This document shows positions 40,472 through 47,851 of a DNA stretch of 64,000 nucleotides, piece after piece. Numbering within the stretch: the first letter of the stretch is position 1; each line of letters begins with the position of its first letter. A program made the translations under genes and the position numbers. A model generated the notes under the pieces. That model saw only the letters and a list, made by a program, of their open reading frames with translations. It ran no database searches and had not been told where the DNA came from. Source of the DNA: Ancylobacter novellus DSM 506 (GTDB taxonomy: Bacteria; Pseudomonadota; Alphaproteobacteria; Rhizobiales; Xanthobacteraceae); the NCBI RefSeq assembly GCF_000092925.1, contig NC_014217.1:2666001-2730000 (forward strand), given 5' to 3'.

Positions 40472-40573
40472 AGCATCCTTCGAGGCCGCCTTTGGCGGCA
40501 CCTCAGGATGAGGTCCCTCCAGAGAGCATCCTCATCCTGAGGTGCGAGCGCAGCGAGCCTCGAAGGATGCTCA
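40472..40573. repeat. Two family A units in reversed order
   Basis: Unit CATCCTTCGAGGCCG...CCTCAGGATGAGG (40474-40512) followed by unit CATCCTCATCCTGAGGTGC...CTCGAAGGATG (40528-40570). Compared with the other copies the two mirror units are swapped in order (right unit first), showing that the about 42-base unit is the basic repeat. Confidence 0.8.
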
Positions 40574-40648
40574 CATGCACGCCGCCTTGGATCGCACAGA
40601 AAACATGGATGACGGCGCACCGGGACCAACGGTCATGACAGGAACGCC

Positions 40649-40745
40649 GTCATGCCCGGGCTTGGCCCGGGCATCCGCGCCTTTCACGGCAGAACGCTTC
40701 AAGGCTCCCTCTCCCCGCCCGGGAGAGGGATCGGGTGAGGGGGAA
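40649..40745. repeat. REP-like palindrome (family B) and GAGAGGG hairpin
   Basis: GTCATGCCCGGGC ... GCCCGGGCATCC at 40649-40677, followed at about 40705-40742 by CCTCTCCCC-GCCC-GGGAGAGGG, a second palindrome type also seen near 6480 and 54660. They lie just upstream of the beta-propeller gene. Confidence 0.65.
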
Positions 40746-40772
40746 AGCCGTGCGGCTCATCCTCCCGGCCGC

Positions 40773-41735
40773 ATGGCGAGGCAAGTCCCCCTCACCCGCC
40801 TTTTTGCCCTGGTCGCCTGCACGCTCCTCGCGCTTCCCGCCGCCGCCGACGAGGCCTTCGTCACCTCGCAGCCGGCGGAGATGCTGTCCGTCGTCGACCT
40901 GCCAACGAACAAGGTCGTCGCCACCCTCCCCATCCCCGGCAAGCCGGCCGGCATCGCCGTCTCGCCGGACGGAAAGCGCGCCTTCGTCACCTCGCCCGAC
41001 GGCAAGGCGCTGAGCATCCTCGACGCCGCCACGCGCAAGGTGGAGCACCGCGTGGACGTCGGCGGCGGGCCGCTCGGCGTCGCCGTGCACCCTTCCGGCA
41101 GCCCGGCCTATGTCGCCGACTGGTACCAACACCGCGTCATTGCCGTGGATGCGGCGAGCGGCGCGGTCAAGGGCGAGGTGAAGGTCGGCGATTCCCCCTC
41201 CGGCCTCGCGGTGACGCCGGACGGCCGCCTGCTCCTCTCCGCCGACCGCGATTCCGACGCGGTGAGCCTGATCGATACGGCGAGCCTGACCCGCCTCGCC
41301 TCGATCAAGGTGGGCGGGCGCCCCTTCGGCGTCACCATCGATGCGGAAGGAAAGCGCGCCTACACCGCCAATGTCGCCTCCAACGACGTCAGCATCATCG
41401 ACATCGCGGCGGGCAAGCTCATCGGCACGGCGAAGGTCGGCCAGCGGCCCTATGCGGTGGCGCTGGCCAAGGGCCGCGCCTTCGTCACCGACCAGTACGA
41501 TTCCACGGTCAGCGTGTTCGATCTGGAGACGCTGGCGCCGGTGGCGAAGATCGCGGTCGGCGACTATCCCGAGGGCATCGAGGCGAGCCGCGACGGCGCC
41601 TTGGTCTATGTCGCCTGCTGGGAGGCCAACACGCTCGACGTCATCGACACGGCGAGCCTTAAGGTGGTCCGGCAGATCGAGGTCGCCGACGGGCCGCGCG
41701 CCTTCGGCGCCTTCATCCGGAAGACGCAGCCCTGA
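40773..41735 (+). CDS. Exported YVTN-type beta-propeller protein
   Basis: A 320-residue secreted or periplasmic protein. After a signal peptide (TRLFALVACTLLALPAAADE) come about seven repeats of some 42 residues of the form V-x-D-x3-N-x-V-S-V-I-D-x3-G-K: examples are SNDVSIIDIAAGK, YDSTVSVFDLET and EANTLDVIDTASL. These build a beta-propeller (YncE-like). The role is unknown; relatives occur with PQQ-dependent oxidation systems. The start is the ATG right before the signal peptide; the upstream open frame is encoded in repeats. Confidence 0.85.
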   Translation: MARQVPLTRLFALVACTLLALPAAADEAFVTSQPAEMLSVVDLPTNKVVATLPIPGKPAGIAVSPDGKRAFVTSPDGKALSILDAATRKVEHRVDVGGGPLGVAVHPSGSPAYVADWYQHRVIAVDAASGAVKGEVKVGDSPSGLAVTPDGRLLLSADRDSDAVSLIDTASLTRLASIKVGGRPFGVTIDAEGKRAYTANVASNDVSIIDIAAGKLIGTAKVGQRPYAVALAKGRAFVTDQYDSTVSVFDLETLAPVAKIAVGDYPEGIEASRDGALVYVACWEANTLDVIDTASLKVVRQIEVADGPRAFGAFIRKTQP

Positions 41736-41758
41736 GGGAGACTTGCCTTTCTTGAGCC

Positions 41759-41819
41759 CTCATCCTGAGGTGCCGTTACACACGCGGCCCGCAGCGACGG
41801 GCCTTCGACACGGAAGGGC
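41759..41819. repeat. Degenerate family A unit
   Basis: CTCATCCTGAGGTGC followed by a decayed stem and GGGCCTTCGACACGGAAGG, recognisable as an eroded copy of the palindromic unit, in the gap between the beta-propeller and methyltransferase genes. Confidence 0.6.
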
Positions 41820-41827
41820 CGACCGAG

Positions 41828-42466
41828 ATGGAAAAGCAGTTCTGGCACGACAAATGGGAGCGCAACGAGATCGCCTTCCACGGCGGCGAGCCGCATCCGC
41901 TGCTGGTGCACAATCTTCCCGCCCTCGGCCTCGCGCCCGGCGCCCGGCTGTTCCTGCCGCTCTGCGGCAAGAGCCTCGACATAGGCTGGCTGCGCGGGCG
42001 CGGCTACGAGGTCGCGGCGATCGAGCTCAGCCGGCTCGCCATCGAGCAGCTCTTCGACGAATTGAAGGTCGAGCCGCGCGTGACCGAGGTCGGGCCGCTG
42101 GAGCTTTTCGAGGCGGACGGGCTCACCATCTTCGTCGGCGATTTCTTCGATCTCGGCCGCGAGGCGCTGGGCACGGTCGACGCCGTCTATGACCGCGCGG
42201 CGCTGGTCGCCCTGCCCGAGCCGATGCGCGAGCGCTATGCCGGGCACCTCGTCCACATGACACATGCGGCGCCGCAGCTGCTGATCACCTTCGACTACGA
42301 CCCCTCGCTGCTGGTCGGCCCGCCCTTCTGCGTGCCCGAGCACGAGGTGCGCCGGCACTATGGCGCCGCCTACCACATTCGCGGCCTCGGCCGGCATGAG
42401 GTGAAGGGCGGCATACGCGGCGTCGGGCCGATCTTCGAGGAAGTCTGGCTGATGGAGCGGCGCTGA
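41828..42466 (+). CDS. Thiopurine S-methyltransferase family protein
   Basis: A 212-residue SAM-dependent methyltransferase of the TPMT family: FWHDKWERNEIAFH opens it, RLFLPLCGKSLDIGWLRGRGYEV is the SAM loop and VDAVYDRAALVALPEPMRERYA the TPMT-specific follow-up. Bacterial members methylate thiols, selenium or tellurium compounds; the natural substrate is uncertain. It stands alone between a beta-propeller gene and the convergent cysA. Confidence 0.93.
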   Translation: MEKQFWHDKWERNEIAFHGGEPHPLLVHNLPALGLAPGARLFLPLCGKSLDIGWLRGRGYEVAAIELSRLAIEQLFDELKVEPRVTEVGPLELFEADGLTIFVGDFFDLGREALGTVDAVYDRAALVALPEPMRERYAGHLVHMTHAAPQLLITFDYDPSLLVGPPFCVPEHEVRRHYGAAYHIRGLGRHEVKGGIRGVGPIFEEVWLMERR

Positions 42467-42498
42467 GGGGGCCGCATTGACTGCGGCCAGTCCCCTTT

Positions 42499-42592
42499 CC
42501 CTCATGGCCGGGCTTGACCCGGCCACCCAGTGACCGGGCGCACTCAGTCCCCTGGGTCCCCGGGTCAAGCCCGGGGATGAGGGAAGTTGGGA
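42499..42592. repeat. Inverted pair of REP-like palindromes (family B)
   Basis: CTCATGGCCGGGCTTGACCCGGCCACCCAG and, about 50 bases on, CTGGGTCCCCGGGTCAAGCCCGG in mirror orientation, in the convergent gap between the methyltransferase gene and cysA. Confidence 0.8.
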
Positions 42593-42617
42593 AGAGCCTG
42601 CGAAAGTAGCTGAGGCC

Positions 42618-43718
42618 TCAGATCGCGTAGTCGCCCGGCTGCTGGGCCGGCGGGGCCTTGGTGTCGACGCCGGGACCGGCGGGCGGGAACAGGCGGGCGC
42701 GGTCGAGCCGCACCGCCACCGGCTCGCCGATCGGCACCCGCACGGTCGGGGCGATGTCGGCCTCGAACAGCGCCGAGCCCACCTCCACCTCCACCCGGCG
42801 GATGGCACCGTGGCGGCGGAAGCCGCGCACCGCGCCCTTCAGCCCCGGCGTGCCCGGCAGGCCGAGCGAGACGTCGTGCGGGCGCACATAGAGCAGCGCC
42901 GGCCCGTCCGGCACCGGCTGGGTGGCGGCGGCGATGGCGGTGGAGCCGGCGACGGCGACGCCGTCCCTCACCTCGACCTCGATGCGGCTGGATTCGCCCA
43001 TGAAGCCGAACACGGCGGCGGTGGCCGGCTGGTCATAGACGTCGTCGGGCGTGCCGACCTGCTCGATCCGGCCCTTGCCCATCACCACCACGCGGTCGGC
43101 GAGCTCGAGCGCCTCCTCCTGGTCGTGGGTGACGAAAAGCGTGGTGTGGCCGGTGCGGTCGTGCAGCTCGCGCAGCCATTTGCGCAGCTCCTTGCGCACC
43201 AGCGCGTCGAGCGCGCCGAAGGGCTCGTCGAGCAGCAGCACCTTCGGCTCGATCGCCAGCGCGCGGGCCAGCGCCACGCGCTGCCGCTGGCCGCCGGATA
43301 GCTGCGCCGGGAAGCGCCCGCCATAGGAATCGAGCTGCACGAGCGCGAGAAGTTCCGCGACGCGCTTGTTGATCTCGCCTTCCGAAGGCCGCTCGGCGCG
43401 CGGGCGCGAGCGCAGGCCGAAGGCGATGTTCTCGGCGACGTTCATGTGGCGGAACAGCGCGTAGTTCTGGAACACGAAGCCGATGCCGCGCCGGCGCACC
43501 GGGACCGAGAGCGCGTCCTGGCCGTCGAAGAACACGCGGCCATGGCTCGGCTGCTCCAGCCCGGCGACGATGCGCAGAAGCGTGGTCTTGCCCGATCCGG
43601 ACGGGCCGAGCAGCGCCACCAGCTCGCTCGGCTTGACCTCGAGCGACACGTCGGAAAGCGCCGGCGCGCCGCTGCCGAAACTCTTGCCGACCTGGTCGAT
43701 CGTCACCGCGACGGTCAT
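42618..43718 (-). CDS. cysA: Sulfate/thiosulfate ABC transporter ATP-binding protein CysA
   Basis: ATPase of 366 residues for sulfate or thiosulfate import. Walker A ([12 protein letters not shown]), Q-loop ([14 protein letters not shown]), signature ([16 protein letters not shown]), Walker B ([15 protein letters not shown]) and switch His ([14 protein letters not shown]) are present; the [17 protein letters not shown] segment is CysA-typical. The C-terminal TOBE region follows. The permeases CysT and CysW and a binding protein are not adjacent. The start is at 43718; the frame open to 43805 runs through an AT-rich presumed promoter. Confidence 0.93.
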   Translation of the reverse strand: MTVAVTIDQVGKSFGSGAPALSDVSLEVKPSELVALLGPSGSGKTTLLRIVAGLEQPSHGRVFFDGQDALSVPVRRRGIGFVFQNYALFRHMNVAENIAFGLRSRPRAERPSEGEINKRVAELLALVQLDSYGGRFPAQLSGGQRQRVALARALAIEPKVLLLDEPFGALDALVRKELRKWLRELHDRTGHTTLFVTHDQEEALELADRVVVMGKGRIEQVGTPDDVYDQPATAAVFGFMGESSRIEVEVRDGVAVAGSTAIAAATQPVPDGPALLYVRPHDVSLGLPGTPGLKGAVRGFRRHGAIRRVEVEVGSALFEADIAPTVRVPIGEPVAVRLDRARLFPPAGPGVDTKAPPAQQPGDYAI

Positions 43719-43834
43719 GAATTCACTCTTAATTGGTGTACTAAATGGAATTGTCCGCAAGATATCTGAAAATTTGCGGCTGTGAACCCCTGCGATATGG
43801 CGCAAAGCCTGCGGAAGTCATCCTCCACCAGGAA

Positions 43835-43945
43835 CACCGTCATCCTGAGGTGCCCGGCGAAAGCCGGGCCTCGAAGGATGCTCGTCAGGTGCGCGTAATG
43901 AACATCCTTCGAGGCTCGCTGCGCGAGCACCTCAGGATGACGGTG
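43835..43945. repeat. Palindromic repeat (family A) between cysA and GNAT gene
   Basis: A complete 111-base copy (CACCGTCATCCTGAGG ... CCTCAGGATGACGGTG) with two mirror units, in a divergent intergenic region that must also hold the promoters of cysA and the acetyltransferase gene. Confidence 0.9.
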
Positions 43946-43983
43946 CATTGTGGACAGACTCTCGAGCCTGTATCCCTCGCGGC

Positions 43984-44598
43984 ATGAGCGACCCGCTTCC
44001 CCTCGACCTCGACGGCTACACGCTGCTCCCGCCCGGCAAGGTGGCGGCGGTGGTCACCATGCTGGAGATGACCGCGCCGCCCGCGCCGCTGCCCGAGCGC
44101 GGCGATGCCGGGCTCACGCTGGAGCCTGTCGCGGCGCCGGACATCGGCTGGTATCGCGCCCTGTTCCGCCGCATCGGCGAGGAGTGGCTGTGGTTCTCGC
44201 GCCTGCGCCTGCCCGACGAGGAGCTCGCCGCGATCATCACCGATAAGGACGTTTCGGTGCATGTGCTGAAGAAGGACGGCGTCGAGGCCGGCTTCATCGA
44301 GCTCGACTTCCGCGTGCCGGGCGAGGTGGAGCTCGCCTTCGTCGGCGTGGCGCCGGAGTTGGTCGGCTCGGGCGCCGGCCGCTTCATGATGAACCGGGCG
44401 CTGGCGCTGGCGTGGGCGCGCGCGCCGAGGCGCGTGCATGTCCACACCTGCACGCACGACCTGCAGGGCGCGCTCGGCTTCTACATGAAGGCGGGCTTCC
44501 GGCCCTATGCGCAGGCGATCGAGGTGACGGACGACCCGCGCCTGTCGGGCCTGCTGCGCCGCGACGCCGCGCCGCATGTGCCGGTGGTGGAGAGATAA
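43984..44598 (+). CDS. GNAT family N-acetyltransferase
   Basis: A 204-residue acetyltransferase. The GNAT core is in residues about 95-180: ELAFVGVAPELVGSGAGRFMMNRAL is the acetyl-CoA loop (Q/R-x-x-G-x-G/A type) and HVHTCTHDLQGALGFYMKAGFRPYAQ the final strand-helix. Substrate unknown. The start at 43984 gives MSDPLPLDLDGYT; 12 extra codons upstream lie in the repeat edge. It is convergent with fliJ with a gap of three bases. Confidence 0.88.
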   Translation: MSDPLPLDLDGYTLLPPGKVAAVVTMLEMTAPPAPLPERGDAGLTLEPVAAPDIGWYRALFRRIGEEWLWFSRLRLPDEELAAIITDKDVSVHVLKKDGVEAGFIELDFRVPGEVELAFVGVAPELVGSGAGRFMMNRALALAWARAPRRVHVHTCTHDLQGALGFYMKAGFRPYAQAIEVTDDPRLSGLLRRDAAPHVPVVER

Positions 44599-44601
44599 GC
44601 C

Positions 44602-45000
44602 TCAGCCGCCCATCACGGCGCGGGCGCGGCCGGCGACGTTACGCGGGGGGATCTCGACGGGGGCGTCGGCGCGCTCGCGCTCGCCCAGCGCCTCGACCTT
44701 CTTCAGGTCGTCGAGGGCTTCCTCATAGGCGAGGCGCGCCTCTTCCTGCCGGCCCTTCAATTCGTCGGCCGAGCGCAGCAGATTGTCGCGGCGGGTCGCC
44801 GCGGCGCGGGCATAGGTCGAATAGGCGAAATGCTGCGCATCGGTGATGCCGGAGCGCTGCTCCTCGGCATCGATCTCGCGTTCCAGATCGCGCGCCATGC
44901 GGTCGAAATCGGCGATCATGGTCTCGATCTGCGCGAAATGGCGGCGCTTTTCCTCCGCCTGGAACCGCTTGAGGCGGATGAGTGTGTCGAGCGACTTCAT
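44602..45000 (-). CDS. fliJ: Flagellar export protein FliJ
   Basis: A 132-residue, highly charged, nearly all-helical protein (coiled coil across residues about 8-110), opening KSLDTLIRLKRFQAEEKRRHFAQIE, as in alphaproteobacterial FliJ. FliJ is the central stalk of the flagellar type III export ATPase complex with FliI and FliH. fliI is not adjacent, unlike in many relatives where fliI-fliJ precede ctrA. It is divergent from ctrA with 520 bases between. Confidence 0.88.
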   Translation of the reverse strand: MKSLDTLIRLKRFQAEEKRRHFAQIETMIADFDRMARDLEREIDAEEQRSGITDAQHFAYSTYARAAATRRDNLLRSADELKGRQEEARLAYEEALDDLKKVEALGERERADAPVEIPPRNVAGRARAVMGG

Positions 45001-45520
45001 GGCCGGCTACTCCGCTCCTCGGACTCCGCCACGCCGCCCCCGCAGGCATGAACGCAGCCGGATCGAGCCGCCCTTACGCGGCGGCAGAGCTGATCTTGGC
45101 GCAGAGATATTGCCGCTTCCTTACCCTTTCGGTGGAAAAGGTAGCCGGCGACCGGAAAGCCCGACTCTTCAGCAGGATGGAAACGATTTGTTTACCGGCC
45201 TCGTTAATGATCGACGCATCGTCCGGTGTGGATGGCTGACGACGCACGAAAGCAGAGTCGGCTGACTCACTTAGGCATACTTTCTGAGATTCGACTCGAA
45301 CGGCCAGATCGATGAATTCGGGTTCCTGAACAGAACCTTGCGGCAAGACTCGAAGATTTTTTGAGTCCCCGCTTGTGCTCGGGAATCGGAGTTTGTTACC
45401 TCTATTGCCGGAAGTAACGAATCGGTGTGTCGGCCGGGCGCGGGAGGGGTCACGTTCGGTCCGGAGTCGTCCGATTGAGCGCTGATACCCCCGGGGCCAT
45501 GGCGAGGGAAGGGGATTGGC
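45001..45520. promoter_or_regulatory. fliJ-ctrA divergent regulatory region, rich in GANTC
   Basis: Non-coding in any convincing frame and lower in GC than its neighbours. It holds ten GANTC sites between 45163 and 45468 (45163, 45255, 45264, 45288, 45293, 45347, 45363, 45383, 45419, 45464) and one more at 45022, where about one per 300 bases would be expected at this base composition. GANTC is the CcrM target that times ctrA expression in Caulobacter. A dyad GAGTC-GGCT-GACTC (45255-45268), a GTTAC...GTAAC dyad (45395-45418) and a GTTAA half-site (45203) are also seen. The ctrA ribosome site is GAGGGAAGGGG. Confidence 0.75.
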
Positions 45521-46222
45521 ATGCGCGTCTTGCTCATCGAGGACGACCGCGCGACCGCGCAGAGCATCGAATTGATGCTCAAATCCGAGAGCTTCAACGT
45601 CTACACGACCGATCTCGGCGAAGAGGGTGTCGATCTCGGCAAGCTCTACGACTACGACATCATCCTGCTGGACCTGAACCTGCCCGACATGTCGGGCTAT
45701 GACGTCCTCAAGGGTCTGCGCGTCGCCAAGGTGAAGACGCCGATCCTGATCCTGTCCGGCCTCGCCGGCATCGAGGACAAGGTGAAGGGCCTCGGCTTCG
45801 GCGCCGACGACTACCTCACCAAGCCGTTCCACAAGGACGAGCTGGTGGCGCGCATCCACGCCATCGTGCGCCGCTCCAAGGGCCATGCGCAGTCGGTCAT
45901 CACCACGGGCGACCTGGTGGTCAACCTCGACACCAAGACGGTCGAGGTCGCCGGCAACCGCGTGCACCTGACCGGCAAGGAGTACCAGATGCTGGAGCTC
46001 CTGAGCCTGCGCAAGGGCACCACGCTGACCAAGGAGATGTTCCTCAACCATCTCTATGGCGGCATGGACGAGCCGGAATTGAAGATCATCGACGTGTTCA
46101 TCTGCAAGCTGCGCAAGAAGCTCGCCAACGCCAGCCAGGGCCACAACTTCATCGAGACGGTGTGGGGCCGCGGCTACGTCCTGCGCGAGATGGGCGAGCA
46201 GGAACAGCGCATCCCGGCGTAA
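45521..46222 (+). CDS. ctrA: Cell-cycle master response regulator CtrA
   Basis: OmpR-type response regulator of 233 residues. It opens [20 protein letters not shown] with a receiver domain (acidic pair EDD, phospho-acceptor in [16 protein letters not shown], Lys in DDYLTKPF), followed by a winged helix with [44 protein letters not shown] and [10 protein letters not shown], diagnostic of CtrA. It controls cell cycle, motility and division genes, phosphorylated through CckA and ChpT; chpT lies 3 kb downstream. The tail QEQRIPA lacks the C-terminal AA degradation tag seen in Caulobacter. Confidence 0.97.
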   Translation: MRVLLIEDDRATAQSIELMLKSESFNVYTTDLGEEGVDLGKLYDYDIILLDLNLPDMSGYDVLKGLRVAKVKTPILILSGLAGIEDKVKGLGFGADDYLTKPFHKDELVARIHAIVRRSKGHAQSVITTGDLVVNLDTKTVEVAGNRVHLTGKEYQMLELLSLRKGTTLTKEMFLNHLYGGMDEPELKIIDVFICKLRKKLANASQGHNFIETVWGRGYVLREMGEQEQRIPA

Positions 46223-46270
46223 GCTGAGACGACATCCCGAGCGGCGAGGCCACAACGCGCCCGCCCAACT

Positions 46271-46304
46271 AAAGCCCCGCCACGTTGGCGGGGTTTTTGT
46301 TTTT
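46271..46304 (+). terminator. Intrinsic terminator of ctrA
   Basis: AAAGCCCCGCCA-CGT-TGGCGGGG followed by TTTTTGTTTTT, a textbook stem and T-run 49 bases after the ctrA stop. Confidence 0.93.
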
Positions 46305-46329
46305 GGGCGGGCTCAGCGCCGCTTTCCGG

Positions 46330-46562
46330 CCCCCATCCCGGCCGAAGCGAAGCTCGCGCGACGTCATGGCCGGGCTTGGCCCGAAGTCGGCTTATTGCCG
46401 ACGTCGGTTTTAGCCGCGGAACTCGGATATGTCCGAGTTCCGGCCATCCACGCCTTCTTACCGAGAACGGCCAAAGTCGTGGATGCCCGGCCCAAGGCCG
46501 GGCATGACGGTGCTCTGTCGATAGCCGTCATCCCGGACGGCGGCCGTCCGGGATGACGGCTT
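46330..46562. repeat. Cluster of REP-like palindromes (family B)
   Basis: Several copies: CATGGCCGGGCTTGGCCC near 46367, GCCGACGTCGG and CGGAACTCGGATATGTCCGAGTTCCG inner palindromes (46390-46445), GTGGATGCCCGGCCCAAGGCCGGGCATGACGG (46481-46511) and CCCGGACGGCGGCCGTCCGGG (46529-46556). The 268 bases between the ctrA terminator and the DUF305 gene hold nothing else. Confidence 0.75.
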
Positions 46563-46572
46563 CCGTGTCGCG

Positions 46573-47127
46573 CTACTTCGCGTTCTTCTCGATCCAGGCC
46601 TTCAGGAAGGCGATCTCGCTCTCCTGGGCCTTGATGATCTCCTCCGCGAGCTTCTTCAGCTCGGGATCCTTGCCGTATTGCAGCTCGATCTTCGCCATGT
46701 CGATCGCGCCCTGATGGTGCGGGATCATGCCGCGCGCGAAGTCGACATCGGTGTTGCCGCTATAGGTGATCGCCATGTCCTTGTGCATGCGGGCATTGGC
46801 GTCCTCGAAGGCCTTGGCGGAGGCGCCGCCGCCCATATGGCCCATCATCATGCCCGGCCCCATATTGCCCTGCCCCATGGGCATGTTGTCGTGCTGCATC
46901 GGCATGTTGCCTTGCCCCATGGGCATGTTGCCCTGGCCCATGGGCATGTTCCCTTGGCCCATCGGCATGTTGCCCTGGCCCATCGGCATGTTGCCCTGGC
47001 CCATGGGCATGTTCCCCTGGCCCATCGGCATGTTCTGCTGGTTCGTCGGCGCGTTCTGCGCGATGGCGAGGACGGGAAGCGCGGCGAGGCTGGCGGCGAT
47101 GAGCGCTGCCTTGGTGAGAGTGTTCAT
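46573..47127 (-). CDS. Exported DUF305 protein with methionine-rich heptad repeats
   Basis: A 184-residue protein: signal peptide (KAALIAASLAALPVLAIAQN), then eight tandem heptads NMPMGQG (one reads NMPMQHD), a Met/His/Gly patch (MGPGMMMGHMGGG) and a DUF305 four-helix domain with GMIPHHQGAIDMAKIEL, whose paired His are characteristic. Met-rich repeats of this sort commonly bind Cu(I) or Ag(I), so a periplasmic copper-handling role is likely. The 21-base DNA repeats are nearly identical and prone to length change. It follows another His/Cys-containing exported protein gene by 66 bases. Confidence 0.88.
   Translation of the reverse strand: MNTLTKAALIAASLAALPVLAIAQNAPTNQQNMPMGQGNMPMGQGNMPMGQGNMPMGQGNMPMGQGNMPMGQGNMPMQHDNMPMGQGNMGPGMMMGHMGGGASAKAFEDANARMHKDMAITYSGNTDVDFARGMIPHHQGAIDMAKIELQYGKDPELKKLAEEIIKAQESEIAFLKAWIEKNAK
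46870..47038 (-). repeat. Tandem 21-base minisatellite in DUF305 gene
   Basis: Eight units of about 21 bases (coding AACATGCCCATGGGCCAGGG with small differences such as ATGGGC/ATCGGC and CCCTGG/CCTTGC). No spacers, so it is not CRISPR-like. Synonymous differences among units show some age or selection on the peptide. Confidence 0.9.
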
Positions 47128-47193
47128 GATCGTCTCCGTCGGATCAAATGAGGATGCGCGGGCCGGTATGGCCGCGCGGGCTTGCTCGACAGA

Positions 47194-47631
47194 TCAAACG
47201 AGGCGGGGCGGCGGCACCGGCGCGGGCCAGGCGAGGCCGGGCAGCGGCGCCGTGTCGGGCGGGGAAAGGGCGAGCAGCCGGGGCGCCGGCAGCGTCAGGC
47301 CGGGCACCGCCAGCGGCGGCGCGATGAGCTGGCTGAGCACGCAACACATGTGCAGCCGCACCGCGTCGGGCGCCGGCGGGTGCAGCAGCGTGCCGCCCTG
47401 CCCCGCCATAACCGGCGCCGCTTCGGCGGAATGCATGGAATGGCCGGCATGATCGCCCGGATCGGCGGCGACGGCCGGCAATGCCGGCTCGTGGCACGGC
47501 ATGATGCGTGCCGCCATCGCCGTGGCGGCAGCCGCCGGGCCGGCCATGAGGCTGGCCATCACCATGAGCCCGACCATCAGGCGAAGAAGGCGCAGCAATC
47601 GCATGCACGACATCCGTGGGAACAGTCCCAC
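47194..47631 (-). CDS. Exported protein with His/Cys metal-like motifs, unknown family
   Basis: A 145-residue protein with a signal peptide or anchor (RLLRLMVGLMVMASLMAGPAAAATAMA), then MPCHEP, DHAGHSMHSAEAAP and a later LHMCCVL, and a long Pro/Leu-rich tail. The placing of Cys, His and Met recalls DUF2946-like metal-resistance proteins, but I cannot assign it to a family. It is just upstream of the DUF305 gene on the same strand, so the two may form a copper-related unit. Confidence 0.65.
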   Translation of the reverse strand: MGLFPRMSCMRLLRLLRLMVGLMVMASLMAGPAAAATAMAARIMPCHEPALPAVAADPGDHAGHSMHSAEAAPVMAGQGGTLLHPPAPDAVRLHMCCVLSQLIAPPLAVPGLTLPAPRLLALSPPDTAPLPGLAWPAPVPPPRLV

Positions 47632-47730
47632 GCCATAACTAGCAGCCGAAGGCGCGGTGCACAGCCGGTCGAAACACGGATGGCGCAGCTGTGATCAGGT
47701 GGCAGGGAGAACTATCGGCATTTCCCCTTC

Positions 47731-47818
47731 CCTCATCCCCGGGCTTGACCCGGGGACCCAGGGGACCGGGGTGCTGGCGGAAAGTCTGGATCCCCGGGTC
47801 AAGCCCGGGGATGAGAGC
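47731..47818. repeat. Inverted pair of REP-like palindromes (family B)
   Basis: CTCATCCCCGGGCTTGACCC and GGATCCCCGGGTCAAGCCCG in mirror orientation about 35 bases apart, between the 47.2-47.6 kb gene and the 3' end of the CheA-like gene. Confidence 0.82.
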
Positions 47819-47851
47819 CTGTTGTAAGAGAATTGGTTCAGCGCATGCCGC

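Noticed and set aside
45191..45207. CtrA autoregulatory site (TTAA-7-TTAA) in the ctrA leader
   Set aside because: Only one good half-site (GTTAA) is present; the second half and spacing do not match the consensus.
45074..46255. Minus-strand frame of about 390 codons across ctrA
   Set aside because: Antisense to CtrA, whose family motifs are unambiguous; the extension covers the GANTC-rich leader.
46870..47038. Regular short repeats resembling a CRISPR array
   Set aside because: The 21-base units are contiguous without spacers and encode a peptide heptad in a signal-peptide protein.
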